Positions 6,798-13,506 of a stretch of DNA of 31,576 nt are shown here, in pieces. Source of the stretch: Ottowia sp. (GTDB taxonomy: Bacteria > Pseudomonadota > Gammaproteobacteria > Burkholderiales > Burkholderiaceae_C). The DNA lies in the NCBI GenBank assembly GCA_023228705.1, contig JALOAS010000028.1, positions 1-31,576 of the forward strand, written 5' to 3'. The translations under genes were made by a program, and so were the position numbers. Below the pieces are notes generated by a model. It was not told where the DNA came from, made no database searches, and was given only the letters and a program-made list of their open reading frames with translations. Position 1 is the first letter of the stretch; the number at the start of each line of letters is the position of its first letter.

Positions 6798-6869
6798 GCC
6801 AAGCAAGGCGCTGCAGCCAATCGTCAACCCGCTGGCGCCGGCTGCCGGCGGCTGAGCCCGAGTGTTAAA
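6798..6869 (+). other. Integron attC site 4
   Basis: Middle section GCTGCAGCCAATCGTCAACC, CGCTGGCGCC and GGCTGCCGGCGGCTGAG closely matches attC 1. The left core is degenerate (CCAAGCA at 6799-6805) and the right core is GTTAAAG (6863-6869). Confidence 0.78.
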
Positions 6870-6893
6870 GTGCTATATCTGATGGGGGTGCTG

Positions 6894-7280
6894 ATGAGAA
6901 AGCTCGTAGGTTCAAAATCTCATTTGGAAGAGCTGATTGGTTTTTCGAGAGCATGCAGGGTCGGAAACGTGATTTCCGTCTCCGGCACAGCTCCTATAAA
7001 AAATGGTGAAGCCACTTGCATCAATGATGTTTACGGGCAGACCAGGTACTGCTTGGAGTTGTCCATTCAATCTATCAAAGAAGCGGGCGGGAACCCGACC
7101 GACGTGATCAGAACTCGTATTATGCTTACTGATATATCTCGTTGGGAAGAAGCAGCAAAGGCACATGGAGAGCTGTTCTCTGCAATAAAGCCAGCATGTA
7201 CTTTCGTTGAAGTGAGTCGTTTCATAGATCCAGCATGGCTTGTTGAGACGGAAATGGATTGTGTCCTGGATCAGGTATAA
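6894..7280 (+). CDS. RidA/YjgF family protein lacking the catalytic arginine
   Basis: Small cytoplasmic protein of the RidA superfamily, 128 residues from ATG 6894, which follows GGGGG by five bases; an in-frame GTG at 6870 overlaps the attC core and is less likely. Family features are ISVSGTAPI (residues 27-35), the QTRYCLELSIQSIKEAGG helix, RTRIMLTDISRWEEAAKAH and FVEVSRFIDPAWLVETEMD. In active imine deaminases the position after Pro-Ala is arginine (PAR, Arg105 in E. coli RidA); here it is PAC, with Cys102. The deaminase activity is therefore doubtful, and the protein probably belongs to a divergent Rid subgroup. It is the gene of the last clear cassette. Confidence 0.85.
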   Translation: MRKLVGSKSHLEELIGFSRACRVGNVISVSGTAPIKNGEATCINDVYGQTRYCLELSIQSIKEAGGNPTDVIRTRIMLTDISRWEEAAKAHGELFSAIKPACTFVEVSRFIDPAWLVETEMDCVLDQV

Positions 7281-7356
7281 ACAGGCAGTTGACTGGACAC
7301 CAAGAGCGTACTGCTTTTGGCTCCATGCGCTGCTGGTTACTTTCAGCGTTAGCGCC
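7276..7356 (+). other. Possible degenerate attC site 5
   Basis: GTATAAACA overlaps the RidA stop in the way left cores overlap stops at sites 1 and 2. The right side TTCAGCGTTAGCGC (7343-7356) contains GCGTTAG. The dyad between them is poor, with only AGCG against CGCT evident. It would be the downstream edge of the array. Confidence 0.4.
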
Positions 7357-7495
7357 GACAAGTTGAAAGGATCACATGGACAAGGAAGGCGTGAGTCGAA
7401 TCTTGCCAGGGATGGATTTGTCGTAAATGAACGGCGAGACATTCCCTGTGGAGTTCAGCGCCACCGCACCCATGGGCCGGTGTTCAACGCAAAAA

Positions 7496-7515
7496 GATAA
7501 AGGACATTCACTTTT
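7496..7515 (+). repeat. Junction motif copy 7
   Basis: GATAAAGGACATTCACTTTT, 28 bases before the second copy of the 195-bp unit, as motif copy 2 stands just before the first copy of that unit. Confidence 0.6.
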
Positions 7516-7555
7516 CTGTTACCGTTCTACTTTTCTGGTCCGAAAATCAGCTAAC

Positions 7556-7741
7556 ATGAGCCGTCTGGCGGCCATGGCGACGAAGCAAAAACATGCGGCT
7601 ATCGTCGGGCAAGATGACGATGACTGGATCGGTTGGGTGGGGAAGGTTCGCCTTCAGTGCACGCCGTCGGCTTGCGACCTTGCGCGTCAGCCGCGTTCTC
7701 GAGAATTGAAGATATTTTTTACGGAGATCCACGATGAGTGA
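7556..7741 (+). CDS. Small unknown protein, intact copy 2 of the duplicated unit
   Basis: A 61-residue frame, MSRLAAMATKQKHAAIVGQD, DDDWIGWVGKVRLQCTPSAC, DLARQPRSRELKIFFTEIHD and a final Glu. It overlaps the amphi-Trp gene start by eight bases, suggesting translational coupling. Comparison with copy 1 supports coding: by hand, 12 of 22 substitutions in the reliably aligned codons fall in third positions, many synonymous. The upstream ribosome binding site is weak. It might also be a longer frame open from 7427, but the duplicated region starts at 7544, so ATG 7556 is preferred. No family recognised; composition is acidic at 19-23 and basic afterwards, with no membrane segment. Confidence 0.5.
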   Translation: MSRLAAMATKQKHAAIVGQDDDDWIGWVGKVRLQCTPSACDLARQPRSRELKIFFTEIHDE

Positions 7742-8006
7742 TGAAAAAAAGCTGTTCAAGAGCGAAGAGCAGAAGAGCCGGTCGGAGGTGAGTGAATTCC
7801 TGCAGCAGCTCGCGACCCGGGTTGCGGAGGGGCAGGTGGTGTTCGGCCAGGGCCAGCAGGAGATTGCGCTGCAGCTCCCCGAGCGCCTGGTCCTCGAGGT
7901 GCAGGTGGAGGACGAAGACAAGGGACGAAGGGGGATACAGCACAGCCTGGAGATAGAGCTCAAATGGTTTGACGGTGATCAGGGAGGATCACTGGAGCTG
8001 CGATAG
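7734..8006 (+). CDS. Amphi-Trp domain protein
   Basis: A 90-residue protein, MSDEKKLFKSEEQKSRSEVS onward, with the pattern of the amphi-Trp family: a lysine/glutamate-rich start, a helix EVSEFLQQLATRVAEGQVVF, then LPERLVLEVQVEDEDK and the terminal strand HSLEIELKWFDGD with its conserved tryptophan. Length is complete for the family. ACGGAG (7721-7726) gives a ribosome binding site seven bases before ATG, and that site lies in the duplicated 195-bp unit. In the other copy the same spot has lost its ATG. The function of the family is unknown. Confidence 0.85.
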   Translation: MSDEKKLFKSEEQKSRSEVSEFLQQLATRVAEGQVVFGQGQQEIALQLPERLVLEVQVEDEDKGRRGIQHSLEIELKWFDGDQGGSLELR

Positions 8007-8130
8007 GACCGGGCTGACCCGCATTCTCGCGGGCAGGCATGGTGAGCCGCCCAGCGAGTCCGGACGCCGGGCCTGGCCTTGAGGTACGCTTGACGGGCCG
8101 GGTGGCCAACGTGGGCAGCCCGCCAACGAA

Positions 8131-8374
8131 TTCAACCCAGATTCAGCAGTCGAACGCTGCTTGGTGTGCATATATTATTGTGAGCAAAGGAAAAGCCCAG
8201 TTTGCACGAGCACACCATTATGGTGACCACGCTATGCACTCGATCGCACTGCGCTGGACGCGCCATGCTGCGTTGCTCCGCCTTGCAGACAGTAGTCTGC
8301 GGCGTTGTCGCGTCTTGCCTGGCACGCCCATCGCAGCACGCTCGAACGCATCCAACTACTGAATCTAGGTTCAA
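8131..8374. repeat. Palindromic MITE/REPIN-like element
   Basis: Ends are 19-bp inverted repeats with 16 matches: TTCAACCCAGATTCAGCAG at 8131-8149, and the complement of 8356-8374 reads TTGAACCTAGATTCAGTAG. Inside, 8232-8353 is a long imperfect palindrome: two arms of about 59 bases (ATGCACTCGATCGCACTGCG against ATGCGTTCGAGCGTGCTGCG) around AGTA at 8291-8294, with a perfect GCAGAC-AGTA-GTCTGC tip. No coding capacity. It occupies most of the gap between the amphi-Trp gene and the next gene; 8007-8130 holds nothing else I recognise. Confidence 0.65.
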
Positions 8375-8386
8375 CCGGTCAAGAAC

Positions 8387-8659
8387 ATGGATACTGAATC
8401 ATCCGGGCAGCAAGGCAGGCGCAGCGTCGTTGTGCCCATCCTGGCGGCGCTGCTGGCGGGGTACCAGTTGTTCCTGCTGTCCCGTGCGCCGGAGCAGTGG
8501 CTGCCCTACAGCCTGAGCTTTGCCGGGCTGGCGCTGCTGGTTCCGCTCTCGTACCTGGTGCCCAGCGCCCAGGATCGCAAGCAGCATCCGGTGGCCAGTG
8601 GACTTTACACGCTGGCGTTTGTGCTGATTGTGGTGGGACTGGTGTTCCGGCTCAGGTAA
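8387..8659 (+). CDS. Small three-helix membrane protein, unknown
   Basis: A 90-residue frame, MDTESSGQQGRRSVVVPILA onward, with three hydrophobic segments near residues 14-30, 39-59 and 71-88 separated by short polar loops. Codon use is GC-rich like the chromosomal genes that follow. It is convergent with potD, only 25 bases apart. No ribosome binding site of note (GGTCAAGAAC before ATG). No family recognised. Confidence 0.6.
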   Translation: MDTESSGQQGRRSVVVPILAALLAGYQLFLLSRAPEQWLPYSLSFAGLALLVPLSYLVPSAQDRKQHPVASGLYTLAFVLIVVGLVFRLR

Positions 8660-8684
8660 CGCAGGTCAACCACGAGCGCCGCAC

Positions 8685-9779
8685 TCAACGCGACTGGATG
8701 CTGTCCCACAGCTGCTGCACGAACTGCTGCTCCTTGCCCGACAGCGACGGCGTGTAGTGCAGGCGCTGCAGCGTTTCTGCGTCTGGCAGCACCAGCGGAT
8801 CCTTCATGTTCTCGTCAAGGTACTGCACCGATTCCTTGTTCGGGGTGCCAAAGTTGTTGTAGTTGGACAGCTGCGCGCCGTTCTCCGGCTCGAGCAGGAA
8901 GTTGATCCACTTGTGCGCCAGGTCGGCGTGGGGCGCGTTGGCCGGGATGCCCATGGAGTCCAGCCAGATCTCGCCGCCCTCCTTGGGGATGAAGAACGCT
9001 ATGTTGGCGTTGCCCTCGGGGTCTTCCAGCTTGTTGAACGCCAGGTCGCCGTTGTACGCCACGCCCATGGCGATGTTGCCGCGCGCCAGTGCCTTGAGCA
9101 TGGGGGTGCCGTCCATGAAGCCCTGGAAGTTGGCGCGCTTCTTGACCTTGGCCAGTTCCTTGCCGGCGGCGATCAGGTCTTCCTGCGACGAGCAGGTGTA
9201 GTCCTTGCCCAGGTAGGCGCAGGCGCCGCCCAGCATGACCTGCGGGTCCGTGCTGATGGAGAACGGCTGGTTGGGGTTGGCCTTGGGGTCAAACAGCGCT
9301 GCCCACGATTGCGGCGGATCGGGGATCTTGGTCTTGTCGTACGCGATTCCGGTGGTGCCCCACTGGTACGGTGCAACGTACTGGTTGCCCGGGTCAAAGG
9401 GCGGGTCGACAAACTGGTCCATGAGGTACTTCATGTTGGGCAGCTTGGCTTTGTCCAGCGGCTGCAGCAGGCCCGCGTGCACCAGCCGCGGGACGTAGTA
9501 GTTGGTGGGCACGACGATGTCGTACTGGCGGTCTCCACCGGCCTGCAGCTTGGCAAACATCTCGCCCAGGCTGTTGTAGTTGGTCTCCACGACCCTGGCG
9601 TTGTACTGGTCCTCGAACTTCTTCACCAGGTCCGCGTCGGTGTACTGACCCCAGATGAAGAGGTTGAGCGTGGGCTTGTCCTGCGCAGCGGCGGGGCCCA
9701 TGAGCGACACGGCTGCCGCACTGCCCATGAGCGCCAGCAGCGTGCGCCGGCCCAGGTTCCTGATCTTGTTGCCTTGCAT
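8685..9779 (-). CDS. potD: Polyamine ABC transporter, periplasmic substrate-binding protein
   Basis: Captures spermidine or putrescine in the periplasm for the PotABC transporter. The 364-residue protein starts at 9779, where GGAGG lies six bases upstream on the minus strand. A signal peptide covers about residues 1-33: NLGRRTLLALMGSAAAVSLM then GPAAAQD, with paired arginines that could allow Tat export though Sec is equally plausible. The mature start LNLFIWGQYTDADLVKKFED and ETNYNSLGEMFAKLQAG are typical of PotD/PotF. It is the last gene of potABCD, separated from potC by 70 bases that contain a hairpin. Whether it prefers spermidine or putrescine cannot be told. Confidence 0.93.
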   Translation of the reverse strand: MQGNKIRNLGRRTLLALMGSAAAVSLMGPAAAQDKPTLNLFIWGQYTDADLVKKFEDQYNARVVETNYNSLGEMFAKLQAGGDRQYDIVVPTNYYVPRLVHAGLLQPLDKAKLPNMKYLMDQFVDPPFDPGNQYVAPYQWGTTGIAYDKTKIPDPPQSWAALFDPKANPNQPFSISTDPQVMLGGACAYLGKDYTCSSQEDLIAAGKELAKVKKRANFQGFMDGTPMLKALARGNIAMGVAYNGDLAFNKLEDPEGNANIAFFIPKEGGEIWLDSMGIPANAPHADLAHKWINFLLEPENGAQLSNYNNFGTPNKESVQYLDENMKDPLVLPDAETLQRLHYTPSLSGKEQQFVQQLWDSIQSR

Positions 9780-9811
9780 GGGTGTCCTCCGCAAAGGGTG
9801 GTCGAGGGGGT

Positions 9812-9830
9812 AAAGAGAGGGTTGCTCTTT
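9812..9830 (-). other. Hairpin between potC and potD
   Basis: AAAGAG and CTCTTT form a six-base stem around a seven-base loop in the 70-base spacer. Such hairpins in transporter operons can stabilise the binding-protein message or attenuate transcription; this role is inferred only from position. Confidence 0.3.
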
Positions 9831-9849
9831 TGCCCAGCGGCGCATCATC

Positions 9850-10677
9850 TCACAAAAGCGCGTTGCGCTGGCGCCGGGTCAGCGCTTTCATGTATTGCAC
9901 CACCATGGCAACCGTGGCGGCGGCAAACACCCCGCCGATAAGGATGGCGGCAGCGGCATTGACTTCGGGCGTGACGCCCTTCCTGATGGCGCTCCAGATG
10001 TAGATGGGCAGCGTGGTGTTGCCCGGCCCGGTGGTGAAGAAGCTGATCACCAAGTCGTCGATGGAGAGCGTGAACGACAGGAAAAACCCGGCCAGGATGG
10101 CCGGCGACAGCGTGGGGACGATGAAGAAGCGCGCGCGTTGCCAGCCGTTGGCGTACAGGTCCCTGCAGGCATTGAACAGCTCCGGGTCCAGCCCCACCAG
10201 GCGCGAGTAGACGACCAGCGCGACGAACGGAAGCTGGAAGCTGACGTGCGCGATCAGCATGGTCAGGAAGCCGGGCCGCAAGATGCCGAACCTGGCGTGC
10301 ACGTCGGTGAAGAATCCGAGCTCGGAGATGCCGTAGAGGATGTCTGGCGTGGCAACGGGCAGGTAGACGATCCAGACCAGCCAGGCCAGGCGCCGCGCGC
10401 CCCGGTGGATGTACATGCCGTAGCCGAGCATGGTGCCCAGGACGGCTGAAATGACGGAAGAACCCAGCCCCAGCCAGATGCTGAGCTTGAGCGCGTCGAG
10501 CACCTGTGCGTTGCCAAACAGCCGGCGATACCAGCGCAGCGAAAAGTGCGTGATGTGCGTGGTGGTGTTGGCGTCGTTGAACGAGTACAACACCACGACG
10601 AACAGCGGCGCGTACAGGAAGAACAGCACCAGGTACCAGATGATGCGCAAGGAAACGCCCAGCCTGCGGCTTTTCAC
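9850..10677 (-). CDS. potC: Polyamine ABC transporter permease
   Basis: Inner-membrane permease, 275 residues with six predicted helices, pairing with PotB. The start is the GTG at 10677, which overlaps the potB stop (GTGA), with GGAGG inside the end of potB; the protein begins MKSRRLGVSLRIIWYLVLFF. The family's FNDANTTT-like loop after the first helix and the EAA cytoplasmic loop, ACRDLYANGWQRARFFIVP, are present, the latter near residues 185-205. The frame is open far upstream over potB but that stretch is antisense-like noise. Translationally coupled to potB. Confidence 0.93.
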   Translation of the reverse strand: MKSRRLGVSLRIIWYLVLFFLYAPLFVVVLYSFNDANTTTHITHFSLRWYRRLFGNAQVLDALKLSIWLGLGSSVISAVLGTMLGYGMYIHRGARRLAWLVWIVYLPVATPDILYGISELGFFTDVHARFGILRPGFLTMLIAHVSFQLPFVALVVYSRLVGLDPELFNACRDLYANGWQRARFFIVPTLSPAILAGFFLSFTLSIDDLVISFFTTGPGNTTLPIYIWSAIRKGVTPEVNAAAAILIGGVFAAATVAMVVQYMKALTRRQRNALL

Positions 10678-11612
10678 AGCACCACCTCCACGCCGCCGGC
10701 GGCCCTGCGGCTGAGCCGCCGCAACACCACCAGGCCCACGAGCGTCACCGCGATCATGACGATGGAAGCGGCGGCGCCGTAGGGCCAGTTGGACGCATCC
10801 TGGAACTGGCGCGCGATCAGGTTGCCGAGCATGAGCGACTTGCCGCCGCCCAGCAACTCGGGCACCACGTACATGCCAAACGCCGGGATGCCCACCAGCA
10901 TGATGCCGGCCAGCAGGCCGGGCAGCGTCTGCGGCAGCACGGCGTGCAAGAAGGCGCGCACCGGCCCGGCGTGCAGATCGTACGCGGCCTCCACCTGGGC
11001 GTGGTCCAGCCGCTCGAACGACGCGTACAGCGGCAGCACCATGAACGGCAAAAAGTCGTACACCAGCCCCAGCGTCACGGCAAAGGCGGACGGGAACAGG
11101 CCCAGCTCGGGCGCGATCAGGCCCAGCTTGGCCGCCAGCGTGCTCAGCGGCGTTCCGGGCGCCAGCAGGTTCATCCAGCCCATGGCGCGGATCACCTGGT
11201 TGGACCAGGATGGCGCCACCACCAGCAGCAGCAGGATGGGCTGCAGCGCAGGGGGCCGGGTCGTGACGTAGTAGGCCACGGGGTAGGAAATCAGCGTCAC
11301 CAGCAAGGTGGCCAGCGCGGTCTGCCACAGGGTGCGCAGGATGACCAGCAGGTTGCCCGGGCCCCAGCCCAGCAGGCCAAAGCCGGCCAGTTGCCGGAAC
11401 GCATCCAGCGTGAACGGCTGCTCGGGCAGGCCGTAGGGGCCGTTGGTCATGAAGGCAATGCCGACCAACAGCAGCATGGGCACCACCAGGAACACGACGA
11501 TCCACAACACGCCGGGCATGATCACGCCCAGGATGTGCCAGGCATCGCTGCCCAGCCCGAGGAAGCGCCCCTGGTAGCCGGTGGCCTGCCGGCTGGCGAC
11601 GGCCTCAGCCAT
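10674..11612 (-). CDS. potB: Polyamine ABC transporter permease
   Basis: Inner-membrane permease, 312 residues from ATG 11612. That start lies eight bases inside the end of potA, an arrangement expected for coupled translation; an upstream in-frame ATG would lie deep in potA. A hydrophobic N-terminal helix (ILGVIMPGVLWIVVFLVVPM) is followed by five more. The EAA loop reads EAAYDLHAGPVRAFLHAVLP. PNGPYGLPEQPFTLDAF-like text in the first periplasmic loop fits PotB/PotH proteins. With PotC it forms the transmembrane channel driven by PotA. Confidence 0.93.
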   Translation of the reverse strand: MAEAVASRQATGYQGRFLGLGSDAWHILGVIMPGVLWIVVFLVVPMLLLVGIAFMTNGPYGLPEQPFTLDAFRQLAGFGLLGWGPGNLLVILRTLWQTALATLLVTLISYPVAYYVTTRPPALQPILLLLVVAPSWSNQVIRAMGWMNLLAPGTPLSTLAAKLGLIAPELGLFPSAFAVTLGLVYDFLPFMVLPLYASFERLDHAQVEAAYDLHAGPVRAFLHAVLPQTLPGLLAGIMLVGIPAFGMYVVPELLGGGKSLMLGNLIARQFQDASNWPYGAAASIVMIAVTLVGLVVLRRLSRRAAGGVEVVL

Positions 11613-12705
11613 CGAGCAGCACCACGGCGGCGGACGCCACGGAGGCCGACACCTGCGCGCCCACCTCAAACAGCGGCTCGCCCCGGTTGGCGCGCTTGGC
11701 GGTCAGCCTTGCCGCGCCGCACTGCATGCGGTACTCGACGAAGTCGCCACGGTAGATGCATTCGCTGACCGTGGCCGGGAAATGGTTGGCATCGCCCTGC
11801 GGCTGCGCGCGCACCGTGATGGCCTCCGGGCGCACCAGCACGTGCGAGCCGGCGCCAAACTGCCCGCTGATGCGCCCCAGCGGCGTCAGCAGGTGGTCGC
11901 TTGCGCGCGCGCTGATCGGGAACACGTTGCTGTGCCCCATGAAGCGCGCCACGAACAGGTTCTGCGGCCGCTCGTACAGCGCCTGCGGCGCGGACACCTG
12001 CTGCAGGTGGCCGTCGTTCAGGACCGCGATGCGGTCGCTCATGACCAGCGCTTCTTCCTGGTCGTGCGTGACAAAGACAAAGGTCATGCCAAGCCGGCGC
12101 TGGATGCGCCGCAGCTCCACCTGCAACTGCGAGCGCAGCCCGGCGTCCAGCGCCGACAGCGGTTCGTCAAGCAGCAGCACGTCCGGCTCGTTGATGAGCG
12201 CGCGCGCCAGTGCCACGCGCTGGCGCTGGCCGCCGGAGAGCTGGTCTATGCGCCGGCCCAGCAGCTCGGCGATGTTGATGAACGCGGCCATCTCCTGCAC
12301 GCGCTGCCCGATGCGATCCTTCTTCCAGCCCAGCATGCGCGGGCCAAAGGCCATGTTGTCGCGCACCGACAGGTGCGCAAACAGCGCGTACGACTGGAAC
12401 ACGGTGTTGACGTTGCGCCGGTTGGGCGGCAGCTCGACCACTTCGGTGCCGCCGATGCGGATGCTGCCGGTGTCGGGCCGCTCAAAGCCCGCCACCAGCC
12501 GCAGGATGGTGCTCTTGCCGCTGCCCGAAGGGCCAAGCAGCGTGAAGAACTCACCGGCGTTGATGTGCAGGTCCAGGTTCTTGAGCACCTCCACGTCGTC
12601 ATAGGATTTGCTCAACCCCCGCAGTTCTATGGAAGAGGCACGCTGCCGCGCGACGGCATCGGACGACCGGCCATTGACATCCCGTATCTGTTGCGCTGCC
12701 ACCAT
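11605..12705 (-). CDS. potA: Polyamine ABC transporter ATPase
   Basis: Cytoplasmic ATPase that energises PotBC. Walker A GPSGSGKST lies at about residues 58-66, Q-loop in VFQSYALF, signature LSGGQRQRVALARAL near 156-170, Walker B VLLLDEP near 177-182 and the H-loop in VTHDQEEAL. The C-terminal 120 residues form a TOBE-like domain (GSHVLVRPEAITV, YRGDFVEYRM). Two starts are possible: ATG 12714 has GGAG directly abutting it, whereas ATG 12705 (MVAAQQIRD) has the same GGAG nine bases away, so 12705 is preferred. First gene of the operon; a candidate promoter lies about 100 bases upstream. Confidence 0.93.
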   Translation of the reverse strand: MVAAQQIRDVNGRSSDAVARQRASSIELRGLSKSYDDVEVLKNLDLHINAGEFFTLLGPSGSGKSTILRLVAGFERPDTGSIRIGGTEVVELPPNRRNVNTVFQSYALFAHLSVRDNMAFGPRMLGWKKDRIGQRVQEMAAFINIAELLGRRIDQLSGGQRQRVALARALINEPDVLLLDEPLSALDAGLRSQLQVELRRIQRRLGMTFVFVTHDQEEALVMSDRIAVLNDGHLQQVSAPQALYERPQNLFVARFMGHSNVFPISARASDHLLTPLGRISGQFGAGSHVLVRPEAITVRAQPQGDANHFPATVSECIYRGDFVEYRMQCGAARLTAKRANRGEPLFEVGAQVSASVASAAVVLLDG

Positions 12706-12803
12706 GTCAAGCATCTCCGAAGCTCAAGCTCAAAGCACGCGGCCTGCACTGCAGCAGGCCACGAGGCCGGCCAAAATCGTACCCCAGCCGGCAGGGGCGG
12801 GAT

Positions 12804-12833
12804 ATTATCTGCGCTCCAGGCCCCTGCATGCAA
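12804..12833 (-). promoter_or_regulatory. Candidate sigma-70 promoter of potABCD
   Basis: On the minus strand TTGCAT is followed after 18 bases by GATAAT, about 100 bases upstream of potA. A GGCCTGC/GCAGGCC hairpin lies in the leader at about 12741-12760. The -10 is good and the -35 only partial. The rest of 12834-13081 shows nothing I can assign. Confidence 0.4.
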
Positions 12834-13081
12834 ACGGCCGGGGCACGGGAAGGGAAACCTGGCGCCCGCATCCCGTCCACGGACCGGACAACCGGCTGCA
12901 GGTCGCAAGCGGTGACAATGGCGCGGTGGGGTGAGGTCACATGCCGGACGGGCCCATGATGGAAGAATGGGCGCTTTCCCGCGACGACCACCCGCAAGAA
13001 TGATACGGCGGCAAGCCCCCGGGCACGCTACCTGCGAGCGGCGGCGTCAGAAGGCCACGCGCAGTCCATGCAAGGAGAACC

Positions 13082-13498
13082 ATGGCAGCCTCGTCACTTG
13101 AAGTCACGCTCATGCTGGCCGGGGTGCTCTGGGCCGGCTGGATCTTCCTGTTGTATCGCCTGCACCTGTTGCTGGAGCGCATCGACCCGGCGTTGTCCGC
13201 GCAAATCGGCCGGCCCTCCCTGTTCTGGACCGCCTTCAACGGGCACGTCATCTTGGTCCGCCTGATTGGCCAGCGCGACCTGGGCCGCGGCCCGCATGCG
13301 CCGCTGGATGGCCTCGCGCGCATCCTGCGCATCTGGGCACTGGCCGTGATTGCCGCCACGCCGCACACACGCCCGGCTTTTGAGCCTGCCGCCGGCCCGG
13401 GAGCGCGGGATACGCCGACAATGAGGCGGCGAGTGGATGAGCGCAGACAAGAGAAGCAGATGAAGGACGCCCATGTACCCAGCTGCGACATGCGATGA
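13082..13498 (+). CDS. Small membrane-anchored protein, unknown
   Basis: A 138-residue frame with AAGGAG at 13072-13077 five bases before ATG, a strong start signal. A hydrophobic helix covers about residues 8-27 (VTLMLAGVLWAGWIFLLYRL), followed by DPALSAQIGRPSLFWTAFNG, a second hydrophobic stretch near 81-93 and a low-complexity charged tail. The tail after about residue 95 looks unlike a conserved domain, so the gene may be shortened or frameshifted near its end. Its stop is eight bases before the next gene, so they probably share a transcript. No family recognised. Confidence 0.6.
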   Translation: MAASSLEVTLMLAGVLWAGWIFLLYRLHLLLERIDPALSAQIGRPSLFWTAFNGHVILVRLIGQRDLGRGPHAPLDGLARILRIWALAVIAATPHTRPAFEPAAGPGARDTPTMRRRVDERRQEKQMKDAHVPSCDMR

Positions 13499-13506
13499 GG
13501 TGAGAA

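Noticed and set aside
9780..9790. GGGTGTCC near the potD start as a reverse copy of the junction motif
   Set aside because: It is the ribosome binding site and spacer of potD; flanking bases do not match the consensus.
9850..11505. A 551-codon open frame on the minus strand covering both permease genes
   Set aside because: Only the part from GTG 10677 is PotC; the upstream part is potB read in the wrong frame and has no domain.
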